A DNA stretch of 43,105 nt from Bacteroidaceae bacterium (GCA_017617575.1 JAFZVY010000083.1:1-43105); one strand, 5' to 3'; shown: positions 16,113 through 27,093, numbered from the stretch's first letter. Made by a program: numbers and translations. Notes: generated from the letters alone by a model not told the origin.

Positions 16113-16200
16113 AACACAGAGGACACAGAGAACTCAGAGGAATAAAGAGGTTAAATTAGTTAACGTAAAGCATCCCTGTGCTCTCCGTGCTCTCTGTGTT
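16113..16200. repeat. Imperfect inverted repeat of CACAGAG units
   Basis: The left arm at 16113-16140 (AACACAGAGGACACAGAGAA...) is complementary with some mismatches to the right arm at 16174-16200 (CCCTGTGCTCTCCGTGCT...). The arms are about 27 bases with a 33-base loop. A related single arm occurs at 21136-21165, so it is a dispersed repeat. Confidence 0.8.
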
Positions 16201-16233
16201 TCAGAATTGTTTCCTAAATCTTAATTAACTTCG

Positions 16234-16253
16234 TTGAGCCCTTCGGGGTTCAA
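16234..16253 (+). repeat. Intergenic hairpin with TTCG tetraloop before ung
   Basis: TTGAGCCC pairs with GGGTTCAA (one G-T wobble) around TTCG, an extra-stable C(UUCG)G tetraloop in RNA. It is preceded by AATCTTAATTAACTT and followed by AAAAATCTTAATTCTTAATTC, so it resembles the other composite leaders. It ends 23 bases before the ung start. Confidence 0.75.
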
Positions 16254-16276
16254 AAATCTTAATTCTTAATTCAACC

Positions 16277-16942
16277 GTGGCAACCGTAACCATAGAACCA
16301 TCATGGCAGGCGCATCTGCAGAAGGAGTTTGACAAACCCTACTTTGAGTCGCTCATAGCCTTTGTCAAGCAGGAGTATGCTCATTACACGGTCTATCCTC
16401 CTGGTAGGTTAATTTTCAATGCCTTCAACCTCTGTCCGTTCGATAAGGTCAAGGTCGTGCTTATAGGTCAAGACCCTTACCATGAGCCGGGACAGGCGCA
16501 TGGATTGTGCTTCTCTGTCAATGATGGAGTACAGTTTCCGCCATCGCTCAATAATATCTTCAAGGAGATAAAGGATGATACAGGTGCGGATATCCCAACC
16601 TCTGGCAATCTCACTCGCTGGGCAGAGCAGGGCGTTCTGCTTCTCAATGCCACACTCACCGTTCGTGAACACATGGCAGGCAGTCACCAGAAGCATGGTT
16701 GGGAAGAGTTTACGGATGCCGTCATCCGCACAATAAGCGAGGAGCGTGAAGGCATAGTATTCATCCTATGGGGAAGCTATGCCCAGAGCAAGGCACAGCT
16801 CATAGACACATCCAAGCACTTCATACTCAAGAGTGCGCACCCATCGCCACTCTCTGCCTACCGCGGCTTTTTTGGCAATCACCATTTCAGCCTCACCAAC
16901 TGTTACCTACAGAAGAATGGCAAGACCCCGATTATTTGGTAG
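16277..16942 (+). CDS. ung: Uracil-DNA glycosylase
   Basis: The 221-residue enzyme removes uracil from DNA in base excision repair. The catalytic water-activating motif [13 protein letters not shown] contains Asp66, the uracil-stacking LCFSV follows, and the DNA-intercalation motif [13 protein letters not shown] is near the C-terminus. Length and N-terminus ([18 protein letters not shown]) match family 1 Ung. No in-frame ATG exists upstream, so the start is the GTG at 16277. It lies just downstream of the TTCG hairpin. A bidirectional terminator separates it from the convergent secreted-protein gene. Confidence 0.97.
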   Translation: MATVTIEPSWQAHLQKEFDKPYFESLIAFVKQEYAHYTVYPPGRLIFNAFNLCPFDKVKVVLIGQDPYHEPGQAHGLCFSVNDGVQFPPSLNNIFKEIKDDTGADIPTSGNLTRWAEQGVLLLNATLTVREHMAGSHQKHGWEEFTDAVIRTISEEREGIVFILWGSYAQSKAQLIDTSKHFILKSAHPSPLSAYRGFFGNHHFSLTNCYLQKNGKTPIIW

Positions 16943-17008
16943 TCTCTTGGTGTGCGACAAATAACGTCTTTATAAGATTTCTTAATTTTGTTGTTAATAG
17001 ATGAATAT

Positions 17009-17046
17009 AAAATGACGCTTCGCAACGGAATGCGAAGCGTCATTTT
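17009..17046. terminator. Bidirectional terminator between ung and the DUF4859 protein
   Basis: AAAATGACGCTTCGCA (17009-17024) pairs perfectly with TGCGAAGCGTCATTTT (17031-17046) around ACGGAA. The A-run on the left and T-run on the right serve both strands of this convergent gene pair. Confidence 0.92.
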
Positions 17047-17092
17047 AATGTTTAAGAGCCATTGCATTAAGCGAATGTTTCTTGTATTTTAA

Positions 17093-18712
17093 TTATTTGA
17101 TTACCTTGCGTGTTGAGCCGTCTGAAAGGCGAATGATGTTGAAGCCCTTGATGGCAGACTTGCCTGTGCTGATACCGTTTGCGTTGTAAGACTCAACAAT
17201 GTTGTTTGTTGTCTTTACTGACTCTACGGCTGTTACGTTAGCATATTCTGCGTTGATGGTTTCCTTTGCAAGTTCTTCTGTGGCATTGAATGCAACAGTT
17301 ATTATAGATGCCTGTGAGAGTGTGAGTACGAATACTGGTGCGCTATCTGCAGAAGCCTGTTCGCCACGAAGTGATGCATAGTAGATGAGGCTCATTGCAC
17401 CAGACTGGAATGAAACAGGTACAGATTCTGTAGTTGTGTAGATAATCTTGCCGTTATCCTCGCTCACGCTTACTGGGATTGTGAGGTTCTCGATTGACAT
17501 AGGTGGCATAGCTACGCTGAATCCTGAGAATGTTACGTTTGCCTTGCCTTCTGCATCTGTCTTTGTTACGCTGACTGTCTGTGCTGATGTTGCAACGCCT
17601 GTTAATGGAGTGCCTGGCTGTGCAGCAACTGATACACCTACCGCAGCGTATCCTTCGTACTTCTTCTCGTCATTAGACTTGTTGAGTTCTGCGTATGCCT
17701 CTTGACTGATGAAGTGGAGTGTTGCGTTGATGAGTACATACTTCTTGTTGGCAACAACGGCAAAGCTTGCCTTGTAGTCAGAACCTTCGTCCACACGGTA
17801 TGAACGGTTGTACTTTGTTGTTGTACCGTCACCGTTGTCCCATTCCCATACGATGTTGTGGTATGAAGTGCTTGCACGTCGGCGTGTACCGTTGATTGTT
17901 GAACCGCCAGTCTCTGTTGGCGCATCCTCTTTGTACTCTGACCAGTAGTCGTAGAAGTAATAGAAGAGTGAATCTGCCTTATCGCTTATCTTGATGCTAT
18001 ATACGGCTGGAGTGGCATTGCGACTTGCTCGTCCGTCCCATCCACCTGCGTATGTTGTGTATTCTCCATTAACATCACGCCAACCATCGTACCAGTCCTT
18101 GCCAAAGTAAACATTGTAAGAACCATTAGGATTGAGACCGTAGATTGTTGCCTCGCTGATAGCCTTAATGCCAAGTGCATTGATAATCTCAGTTGTGTCA
18201 ATAGCAGAATATGTAACGTCCTCATTCTGGTCAATGATGCTCAAAGACTGATAAGCTTCTACGTCAAATGTCTTGACAAGCTCTGGACCTTCGACCGTGA
18301 AACTGATTGAATATGAAGTGGCATCCTCTGCGATGTTATCGGCAGTTCGAGTGGCGAGGTTCACCTCTGCAAGTAATGCCTTCTTAGTAACAATCTTGTA
18401 CTTATGACCTTCTGCGAAAGGGTAGTCGAATGTTATTGCCACGCTTCCCTGTGCTGAAGCCTGCTCTGCAAGAGGTTCTGTAGCGTCATCTATGAACAAG
18501 TCGTATTCGATTGTTGCCACATTTAAGAATGTAAGTGTGTAATTGTTTGGATTGGTATAGGTGAGTGTTATACCCTCGGCATTAAGTTCTTCAATGCCGT
18601 TATACACTTTACCATCCTCGATGTTCCAAGAAGCTGTGCCCCATTCAAATGTTTGTGCGTTGAGTCCGACAGCAAGTAATACAGCTGTCAAAGTAAGTAA
18701 TAGTTTTCTCAT
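17093..18712 (-). CDS. Secreted DUF4859-like protein with type IX-type tail
   Basis: The protein has about 539 residues. ATG codons at 18718 and 18712 are both possible; the second gives MRKLLLTLTAVLLAVGLNAQ, a clean signal peptide. Residues 160-340 resemble DUF4859, a beta-sandwich seen in Bacteroidetes surface glycan proteins (ATIYGLNPNGSYN, then YDGWRDVNGEYTTYAGGW). The C-terminal 40 residues (VESYNANG, IKGFNIIRLSDG, KVIK) have the form of a type IX secretion sorting domain: YNANG strand, KG-Y/F-hhhh strand, and a terminal basic KVxK. It is probably surface-exposed and monocistronic. Binding specificity cannot be read from the sequence. A promoter-like TACCTTTG lies upstream. Confidence 0.8.
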   Translation of the reverse strand: MRKLLLTLTAVLLAVGLNAQTFEWGTASWNIEDGKVYNGIEELNAEGITLTYTNPNNYTLTFLNVATIEYDLFIDDATEPLAEQASAQGSVAITFDYPFAEGHKYKIVTKKALLAEVNLATRTADNIAEDATSYSISFTVEGPELVKTFDVEAYQSLSIIDQNEDVTYSAIDTTEIINALGIKAISEATIYGLNPNGSYNVYFGKDWYDGWRDVNGEYTTYAGGWDGRASRNATPAVYSIKISDKADSLFYYFYDYWSEYKEDAPTETGGSTINGTRRRASTSYHNIVWEWDNGDGTTTKYNRSYRVDEGSDYKASFAVVANKKYVLINATLHFISQEAYAELNKSNDEKKYEGYAAVGVSVAAQPGTPLTGVATSAQTVSVTKTDAEGKANVTFSGFSVAMPPMSIENLTIPVSVSEDNGKIIYTTTESVPVSFQSGAMSLIYYASLRGEQASADSAPVFVLTLSQASIITVAFNATEELAKETINAEYANVTAVESVKTTNNIVESYNANGISTGKSAIKGFNIIRLSDGSTRKVIK

Positions 18713-18771
18713 AATCACTTTTTCAAATAAGTAAGTTTATTAATCCGTTGTTTTATCCTTGTTTGTTGGTG

Positions 18772-18779
18772 CAAAGGTA
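18772..18779 (-). promoter_or_regulatory. Promoter -7 box of the DUF4859 protein
   Basis: On the minus strand TACCTTTG matches TAnnTTTG, with ATTG (3 of 4 bases of TTTG) 20 bases upstream. A perfect dyad, TACCAT-TTTC-ATGGTA, at 18803-18818 lies immediately upstream of the -33 position and could be an operator. Confidence 0.6.
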
Positions 18780-18890
18780 CGAGTTTTATTTTAGTCTCAC
18801 AATACCATTTTCATGGTAGATGATTGGTTAGTAACTTTTCATGTAGTATGGAGAAATGAACTTATTATGTATTGGAAGGTGAAGTAATAA

Positions 18891-19463
18891 CTACTTTTTC
18901 TCACCTTCCTCATATTTCTTGCCGTTCCACTTTAGCGTGATGCTTTCGCGTGGTTTAGCCTTCTCGTCAAGTTCGAGAGGGTTGATGAAACGGATCGTGA
19001 GTGAGGTGTCACTCGTATTCTGGATGTAATGGGCAAAGTTTGTCGTGTCACTGAAAGTGAAGTAATCAGATGCGTTCAGCAGTTTCCAGTCTGTTGTGTA
19101 GAACTCAATCTGGGAATCTGTCTTGATGGTGTCACATGACACGGAGCGGATAAGTGATATTATCTGCGAGTCGGCAAGAGGCAGCAGCTTTATCTGTACG
19201 TCACTGTTGGCGGATGTACGGATGAAGGCATAGCTGTCTGTGAGTTCAGTCATCTCGCTCTTGCCACCAAGGTTGTTTGTGACGACGGCTTTCATGTTGC
19301 TATCCTTGTAATCTACAAAATCGAGAACGTTGTTCTTCGATAGAGTCGGGAGTATGGAGTCTGGCATCTGGCGGATGATGGTCTTCAGGTCTTGTGCTGA
19401 AGATGTAGATGGTATGAGTAGTACACCCACGAAGAGTGCGAGTATGTTATTCTTCATTTGCAT
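18891..19463 (-). CDS. DUF3256-like secreted protein
   Basis: The long frame reaches 19760 inside the opposite PAP2 gene. The real start is one of two ATGs at 19463 or 19457, giving MQMKNNILALFVGVLLIPSTSSA, a normal signal peptide with cleavage before QDLK. The mature part is about 165 residues, with the pattern FRQMPDSILP/LSKNNVLDFVDYKDSNM followed by a beta-rich region ending in LKWNGKKYEEG. This is the layout of the Bacteroidales DUF3256 family as I recall it; function is unknown. A minus-strand TAACTTTG lies at 19491-19498, 28 bases upstream of the start, which supports the shorter model. It is divergent from the PAP2 phosphatase gene. Confidence 0.8.
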   Translation of the reverse strand: MQMKNNILALFVGVLLIPSTSSAQDLKTIIRQMPDSILPTLSKNNVLDFVDYKDSNMKAVVTNNLGGKSEMTELTDSYAFIRTSANSDVQIKLLPLADSQIISLIRSVSCDTIKTDSQIEFYTTDWKLLNASDYFTFSDTTNFAHYIQNTSDTSLTIRFINPLELDEKAKPRESITLKWNGKKYEEGEKK

Positions 19464-19490
19464 ATACTGTTTGTCGTAAATTATCGGTTG

Positions 19491-19498
19491 CAAAGTTA
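19491..19498 (-). promoter_or_regulatory. Promoter -7 box of the DUF3256-like gene
   Basis: TAACTTTG on the minus strand is a good TAnnTTTG match, 28 bases upstream of the start at 19463. No clear -33 box is seen. Confidence 0.55.
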
Positions 19499-19539
19499 AT
19501 AATAAATGGAGAATATGACGAAGAATGTTGAAGTTTTTG

Positions 19540-19547
19540 TAACTTTG
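19540..19547 (+). promoter_or_regulatory. Promoter -7 box of the PAP2 gene
   Basis: TAACTTTG lies only 4 bases before the ATG at 19552. If used, it would yield a leaderless or nearly leaderless mRNA. No -33 TTTG is visible at the standard distance. Confidence 0.45.
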
Positions 19548-19551
19548 CAAT

Positions 19552-20967
19552 ATGAATAATCCTAAAATACATATACGAATATACGTGTTGCTTTTTATAT
19601 TGCTCGGCAGCATAAGGATGTTGGGCCAAGAACCGGTGGCTCTTGACTCTGCTTTTGTTGATTCCATCGAGAGACTTATTGCTGAGCACGAGAGGGCTGA
19701 CAAGGGATACGACTGGAAGGAACTTGAGCTAATGATGCAGAGTGAGAAAGACTGGCGCAAGTTCAGAATAAAGGAGGAGATGTCAATGGACTATGTCGGC
19801 TGGACCTATCTGGTTAAGGGTATGGTGCATTCTTGCACTCAGCACAAGTACATCACGGAGTCCGTGTTGTTCCAGAACAGACATTTCGGAAAGGAAGACT
19901 ATGCCGTTGCGCTTACCCCCCTTGCTGCTACGTGGGCATTGAAGGCTGCTGGAGTGAATAGCACGAGTAGCTGGGATCGTCTTCTTCTTGCCAATTCTAT
20001 GGCAATGGCTATGCACGTTGGTGTTACGCAAGGCCTGAAAAATATGATTAAGGAGAAACGTCCTAATGGAGAGGATGGCAAGTCCTTCCCTTCAGGTCAT
20101 ACATCCATTGCATATCTGTCTGCCACGGTTCTTAGTCGTGAGTACGGCTACATCAGTCCTTGGATAAGCATAGGAGGATATGGATGTGCCACGGCAACGC
20201 AGTTCCTTCGTATGCGCCATAACAACCATTGGATAAACGACACCTTCGTCGGTGCTGGCATAGGAATGCTTTCTGCCAACTTCGCCTATTTCCTTACGGA
20301 TAAGATGCTTGGCGAATCGGAGATACAAACGCTTGAGAGTCGTAGTTGCTATATGTCACGAATGGCAAAGATGCAAAGCAACCCTTCTGGATTCAAGTAT
20401 ATGATGGGAACGGAGTGGGGCGGAAAGACCGTTAGCATGGATGACCTTGAGGTGCTGTCTGGCTTCGATGGCGAGGCAAGCGTCAAGCTTTCCACTCCTT
20501 ATGTCGTAGGAGTGGATGCCAGTTGGTACTTGTCTCCTTACTTTGCCTTGGAGGCTACGGCACGTATGTCAACAGCTCACGCAAGTGCAGATGCCGTCTC
20601 CCATATGGGCGTGGCACCAACGACAATGGGAAAGAGTATGTCCATGTACCATGTGGATTTGGCTGCCAAGTTCAGCCTCCCTTACAAGTTGACGCAACGA
20701 TTAAGCTATAGGGCGATGGTTGGTATGCGAAACAGCCAGCAACTGACTATTGACTCATATACATATAATACGGATGGCGAAATGGTTTCCACGCCATTTG
20801 TGCGAGTACCTTCTCAGACAAGGTTCGAGGTGGGAGCAGGAATGTCGCTTGATATTCTCAATTCACGCAATCACTCCGCAGGCTTTGTACTTGACTATTA
20901 TCACACGTTCACTTCCATCATGCCAGACCGCCTGGTCGTGGCATCCTCATGGAAAGCGTACTTCTAA
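19552..20967 (+). CDS. PAP2 phosphatase fused to a C-terminal barrel-like domain
   Basis: The 471-residue protein begins with a signal peptide or anchor (LLFILLGSIRMLGQ). Residues 110-250 are a PAP2 (type 2 phosphatidic acid phosphatase) domain with the three motifs: Lys163 and Arg170-Pro171, PSGHT with His183, and Arg220 followed by His226 and Asp230. This family dephosphorylates lipid substrates such as undecaprenyl pyrophosphate or lipid A in the envelope. Residues 285-471 are an amphipathic, beta-rich region ending in a terminal aromatic (KAYF), as in outer-membrane beta-barrels. The combined architecture is outside the usual 200-250 residue PAP2 length. A lipid A phosphatase role is plausible but not shown. 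Confidence 0.88.
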   Translation: MNNPKIHIRIYVLLFILLGSIRMLGQEPVALDSAFVDSIERLIAEHERADKGYDWKELELMMQSEKDWRKFRIKEEMSMDYVGWTYLVKGMVHSCTQHKYITESVLFQNRHFGKEDYAVALTPLAATWALKAAGVNSTSSWDRLLLANSMAMAMHVGVTQGLKNMIKEKRPNGEDGKSFPSGHTSIAYLSATVLSREYGYISPWISIGGYGCATATQFLRMRHNNHWINDTFVGAGIGMLSANFAYFLTDKMLGESEIQTLESRSCYMSRMAKMQSNPSGFKYMMGTEWGGKTVSMDDLEVLSGFDGEASVKLSTPYVVGVDASWYLSPYFALEATARMSTAHASADAVSHMGVAPTTMGKSMSMYHVDLAAKFSLPYKLTQRLSYRAMVGMRNSQQLTIDSYTYNTDGEMVSTPFVRVPSQTRFEVGAGMSLDILNSRNHSAGFVLDYYHTFTSIMPDRLVVASSWKAYF

Positions 20968-21135
20968 GGACTAAAGATGACAAAATCCAAAGAAATAATC
21001 TGTTTTCTCCCTGTAAGACGTACCTCAATTTGGACTAAAAAAAGCGATTTCAATAAGTGAAAGTTTGCCGTCCAAAGGGTACAAACATAAAAAATCACAA
21101 AGTAAACAGAACAACATTCAGAAAAAACAATTTGT

Positions 21136-21165
21136 CCTCTGTGTTCTCTGTGCACTCTGTGTTTT
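21136..21165 (+). repeat. Dispersed CTCTGTG repeat, single arm
   Basis: The sequence CCTCTGTGTTCTCTGTGCAC and the following CTCTGTGTTTT resemble the right arm of the inverted repeat at 16174-16200. Only one arm is obvious here. Confidence 0.7.
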
Positions 21166-21244
21166 AGTGAAACCTAATTTACAATATTGAAAAAGGCATA
21201 AACAATACCAACCCCGTATGTTTTTGCGTAATTATTCCGCTATA

Positions 21245-21362
21245 TTACGGTTTTCCTAACGCTGTGCCTCTGCTATTTCTCCGCTATTCTCCGTTCATAT
21301 AGCGGAGGCATAGCAAAGTCACTACGAACTCATAGCGGAGTCACGACGTTGGAAGAACGTAA
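21245..21362. repeat. Large imperfect inverted repeat (possible MITE)
   Basis: The left arm at 21245-21283 (starting TTACGGTTTTCCTAACG) is complementary, with a minority of mismatches, to the right arm at 21325-21362 (ending GTTGGAAGAACGTAA). The inner segment also contains opposed copies of CTCCGCTAT and ATAGCGGAG. This is consistent with a miniature transposable element or a large RNA hairpin. Confidence 0.65.
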
Positions 21363-21497
21363 TCAGAACCTAATTCTGAAGTATTCCAATGATGACTTGA
21401 ATGCATCTTGTGCAGAAAGACATATTTTGCCCGAAGTACAGTAATTGCGAACGGTACGCTCGCTTATACCGTTCCTCTCGGCAAATTGTGTGACTGA
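21363..21497 (-). pseudogene. Remnant of a MerR/Fic-type helix-turn-helix gene
   Basis: An open stretch of 44 codons on the minus strand reads VTQFAERNGISERTVRNY, then CTSGKI and SAQDAF, ending in a stop. This is the recognisable pattern of a short helix-turn-helix of the kind found at the start of Fic-associated or excisionase-like proteins (turn GISERTVRNY, then GKI, then a normally Ala-Phe-rich segment). There is an in-frame TAA immediately upstream and no start codon, and the downstream part is shortened and out of pattern. It is a decayed fragment. Confidence 0.55.
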
Positions 21498-21529
21498 TTA
21501 TATTCCATTATCGGCAAGAAATGGGTAGG

Positions 21530-21561
21530 GAAATAAGGTTTCTTCGTTTTTACCTTATTTC
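21530..21561 (-). terminator. Possible terminator overlapping the DUF3298 gene stop
   Basis: GAAATAAGGT (21530-21539) pairs perfectly with ACCTTATTTC (21552-21561), including the stop codon of the lipoprotein gene. The stem is AT-rich and no T-tract follows on the minus strand, so this is a weak call. Confidence 0.35.
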
Positions 21562-22460
21562 AATCCCATTGCTTTCTTTGCCTTGTCTGTGATGAATGGC
21601 ATTGCCTTTTCGTAAGGAATGATGAAGGAGACATCGCCTGCGGCATAGCAGGCAATCTCGTAGCGTGGGTAGGAGAGGCAGAGTCCGTCCTTCATTGGGG
21701 CTGGTTCGATGCTTGGAATAGGAATCAATGAGCCGTTTATGAAGAGCTGGTCCTTGATGTCGTCATCCGTCATCTTTGGGTCGCATTCCTTGAAGTATTC
21801 CTTTATTCCTGCCCAGAGGAGAGGCTGCATGTCTTTCAGCTTCTCACGGTCGAGTATGTCCGTGATGAGTTCGCCTGTGTTGATGTTGAATGCGTATGTA
21901 GTGTTGCCATTTGAACCGTGCGCTCCTCCGAGATAGATGTATGTGTTGTAGTTGAACACAACGATGTCCTTGTTCTCGTAAATCATTCGCACGATGTTGT
22001 CCGTGTCAAATACCATCTTTGGCACTACGCTATCGTCCTCGCCATTCTCACGTAGCTCTGCCGTGGTGATGAGGTATTGCGTCTGTGATGCTTCTGCCAG
22101 CTTGTCGAATGTGGCTACGCCCACGTACTGGGCGATATCGACGAGGTTGCCTTCCTTGTATGGCTCTATCTCTGTCTCGGCATACTTGGCACAGGTCTCC
22201 GTGAGGCTCTTGTAGATAACGGCACGTATCTTCTTTGCCTCGTCAGTCCTGTCGGTTGGCAACTCTATGTCGAAGTGGACGGAAGCGTAATCGCAACTGT
22301 CGCTGTAGGTGTAACGCTCAAGTGTGAAGTGGGGTGCATCGTCGTCCACGACCTCGGTTTGGGTGCTGTCTGAGTCGGAGTTGTTGTCCGTGCTTCCCTT
22401 ACATGAATATAGCATTACGAATGCTGAAAGTATTGCAAATTTTATTGATATATATTTCAT
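21555..22460 (-). CDS. DUF3298 (RsiV-like) lipoprotein
   Basis: The 301-residue product has a lipoprotein signal with the anchoring Cys20 (AFVMLYSC), then an acidic Ser/Asp linker. Residues 45-180 are the DUF4163-like region, and the C-terminal 110 residues are DUF3298. The characteristic elements are YIYLGGAHGSNGNTTYAFN, the loop GELITDILD, and the terminal YEIACYAAGDVSFIIPYE. The same pair of domains forms the lysozyme-binding part of anti-sigma factor RsiV, but here there is no cytoplasmic part, so sigma control is not implied. It is probably an envelope protein of unknown ligand. Its promoter-like TATCTTTG faces the mutarotase promoter. Confidence 0.87.
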   Translation of the reverse strand: MKYISIKFAILSAFVMLYSCKGSTDNNSDSDSTQTEVVDDDAPHFTLERYTYSDSCDYASVHFDIELPTDRTDEAKKIRAVIYKSLTETCAKYAETEIEPYKEGNLVDIAQYVGVATFDKLAEASQTQYLITTAELRENGEDDSVVPKMVFDTDNIVRMIYENKDIVVFNYNTYIYLGGAHGSNGNTTYAFNINTGELITDILDREKLKDMQPLLWAGIKEYFKECDPKMTDDDIKDQLFINGSLIPIPSIEPAPMKDGLCLSYPRYEIACYAAGDVSFIIPYEKAMPFITDKAKKAMGLK

Positions 22461-22488
22461 AATATGTCTTTTTTGAAGTTTTTCGTGG

Positions 22489-22496
22489 CAAAGATA
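22489..22496 (-). promoter_or_regulatory. Promoter -7 box of the DUF3298 lipoprotein
   Basis: TATCTTTG on the minus strand, 29 bases upstream of the ATG at 22460. No clear -33 box is seen. Confidence 0.55.
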
Positions 22497-22518
22497 ACAA
22501 TTACTACAATATATTTTC

Positions 22519-22526
22519 TAACTTTG
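22519..22526 (+). promoter_or_regulatory. Promoter -7 box of the mutarotase gene
   Basis: TAACTTTG on the plus strand, 51 bases upstream of the ATG at 22577, so this spacer holds back-to-back promoters. No clear -33 box is seen. Confidence 0.55.
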
Positions 22527-22576
22527 TGGCAAGAAAATTGAACTAACTAATACATTACTTAACTACTACTATTAAA

Positions 22577-22957
22577 ATGAATAAAGGTTATTTACAAAAG
22601 CAGTTTGGACAGAAGACCAAACGCTACGTTCAGTTCCTCGAACTGACCGACAATCCTGAGCTTATCAAGGAGTACCGTAAGTGGCACTCTGAGGAACATC
22701 ATTGGAAGGAGATTCGTGACGGTATTCGTGCCGTGGGAATCCTTGAGATGGAGATTTACATCCTCGCCAACAAGCTTGTGATGATTGTAGAGACTCCTGT
22801 CGATTTCGACTGGGACAGTGCATTCGCTCGTCTTGCCACTATGCCACGTCAGGCTGAGTGGGAAGCATTCGTTGCAGCCTTCCAAGGATGTGCAGCTGAT
22901 GCCAAGAGCGACGAGAAGTGGCAGATGGCAGAGCGTATGTTCTACCTCTATGAATAA
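22577..22957 (+). CDS. L-rhamnose/L-fucose mutarotase family protein
   Basis: This 126-residue protein has the RhaM-type ferredoxin-like fold: RYVQFLELTDNPELIKEYRKWH, then a short acidic/His stretch (SEEHHW), IRAVGILEMEIYILANKLVMIVE, and a C-terminal amphipathic helix ending ERMFYLYE. RhaM-type enzymes interconvert alpha and beta anomers of L-rhamnose; close relatives act on L-fucose. The sugar specificity is not decided by sequence alone. It has its own promoter-like box and a hairpin after the stop, and lies upstream of a secreted beta-galactosidase, which fits use of released deoxysugars from host or plant glycans. Confidence 0.85.
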   Translation: MNKGYLQKQFGQKTKRYVQFLELTDNPELIKEYRKWHSEEHHWKEIRDGIRAVGILEMEIYILANKLVMIVETPVDFDWDSAFARLATMPRQAEWEAFVAAFQGCAADAKSDEKWQMAERMFYLYE

Positions 22958-22973
22958 TAATTTATAAGAATTG

Positions 22974-26009
<3,036 letters not shown>

Positions 26010-26026
26010 TGAATTTGAATAGAAAC

Positions 26027-26061
26027 AACATAGGGTATGTCAGATAGACATACCCTATGTT
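26027..26061. terminator. Bidirectional terminator between lacZ and the BadF-type kinase
   Basis: AACATAGGGTATGTC (26027-26041), loop AGATA, GACATACCCTATGTT (26047-26061): a perfect 15-base stem between convergent genes. Confidence 0.92.
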
Positions 26062-26071
26062 TTGTGTGCTT

Positions 26072-26911
26072 CTATTTGTTGTGGTACTCCACAAGTCCGT
26101 CAAGTGGGGTACGGATAATCTTGCCAACCTTGTATCCGAGTGAATTGGCGGCTTCTGTCACTTCTGGTTTGTAGAAATGGGCGATGCTACCCACGAAGTT
26201 GACTGTCTTATCGTCTGTTACGTCGGAGTAGGCGTAGATGTTACGGATGAAGAACTGCTGGAAGCAGTCAAGGAGTAGGTCGTGGATGCATTGCTCGTCC
26301 CTGTGGCGTGCACAGAAAGGAGAGAGGCTTGCCAGGAAACGGTTTGGCAATGGCTCACGATACACCTTCTGAATGATGGTGGCTGCAGTCTCGTGTGTCT
26401 CACTCAGGAACAGTTTCTTCACCTTGTCAGTCAGTTGTCCCTTTAGGCAGTCGCCCACAAGTCGCTTGCCTATGTATGCTCCACTACCTTCGTCGCCAAG
26501 GATGAAACCGAGTGGTGAAACGTTCATGGATATCTCCCTGCCGTTGAAATAGCATGAGTTAGCACCCGTGCCGAGTATAGCTACTATTCCGTTCTTGTCA
26601 CCACACAATGCCCTTGCAGCACCGAGCATGTCGCTGCCTACTAATATCTTGGCGTTGGAGATGACGCTGCGTATTGCACTCTGTACCTGTGGACACTTCT
26701 CAACGGTACATCCAGCTCCATAGAAGTATATCTCGATTGGTTCCGTTGTGTCAGGTAATTCGCTGAGCAACTCAGAATGAAGTATGCTTGCTATCTGTTC
26801 GTCGGACATCTGAAAAGGATTGATGCCTTGTGTGTTGACGTACTTATGCGAATCACCGTTTTGTATGTACCAAGCGGTTTTGGTTGAACCGCTGTCTGCT
26901 ATTATTGTCAT
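26072..26911 (-). CDS. BadF/BcrA-type sugar kinase-like ATPase
   Basis: The start is the ATG at 26911, giving MTIIADSGSTKTAWYIQ; the longer frame to 26950 adds an unlikely leader. The 279-residue protein has the ASKHA fold: phosphate-1 motif ADSGSTKTAW (residues 5-14), phosphate-2 region AILGTGANSCYFNG, and LGFILGDEGSGAYIGKRLV, all typical of the N-acetylglucosamine kinase branch of the BadF/BadG family. It is likely cytoplasmic and may phosphorylate an amino sugar. Benzoyl-CoA reductase activation is unlikely because no such pathway is present. It lies between beta-galactosidase and GDP-mannose synthesis genes, transcribed divergently from the latter. Confidence 0.9.
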   Translation of the reverse strand: MTIIADSGSTKTAWYIQNGDSHKYVNTQGINPFQMSDEQIASILHSELLSELPDTTEPIEIYFYGAGCTVEKCPQVQSAIRSVISNAKILVGSDMLGAARALCGDKNGIVAILGTGANSCYFNGREISMNVSPLGFILGDEGSGAYIGKRLVGDCLKGQLTDKVKKLFLSETHETAATIIQKVYREPLPNRFLASLSPFCARHRDEQCIHDLLLDCFQQFFIRNIYAYSDVTDDKTVNFVGSIAHFYKPEVTEAANSLGYKVGKIIRTPLDGLVEYHNK

Positions 26912-27009
26912 TAGTCTTGTAGTTTGATATTCCCAATGTTCGGGATGCATATATGATTAATATGAAATCTGACATCCCAACGGGGTTATTTTGAATTTCT
27001 TTACAATTG

Positions 27010-27017
27010 CAAAAATA
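27010..27017 (-). promoter_or_regulatory. Promoter -7 box of the BadF-type kinase
   Basis: TATTTTTG on the minus strand fits TAnnTTTG, about 100 bases upstream of the start at 26911. No clear -33 box is seen. Confidence 0.4.
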
Positions 27018-27093
27018 GTTGTTTTTATCGTCTTTCTTTGCATGGTTTGCCTAAAAAATGGGAAGTGGTGCATATCTTTTTGAAAAAAGTCAT

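Larger units (their letters stand above)
20968..21554. other. 590-base gap with dispersed repeat, large hairpin and gene remnant
   Basis: No intact gene is present. From left to right it contains a CTCTGTG repeat (21136-21165), a large imperfect inverted repeat (about 21245-21362) and a decayed helix-turn-helix fragment on the minus strand (21363-21497). The combination looks like the scar of one or more small mobile sequences. Confidence 0.65.

Noticed and set aside
16113-16200. CRISPR-like array of CACAGAG units
   Set aside because: The units are short, degenerate and inverted rather than direct repeats with spacers.
18891-19760. 289-codon form of the DUF3256-like protein
   Set aside because: The extra N-terminal 99 residues are antisense to the PAP2 gene start, and a signal peptide and promoter box support the start at 19463 or 19457.
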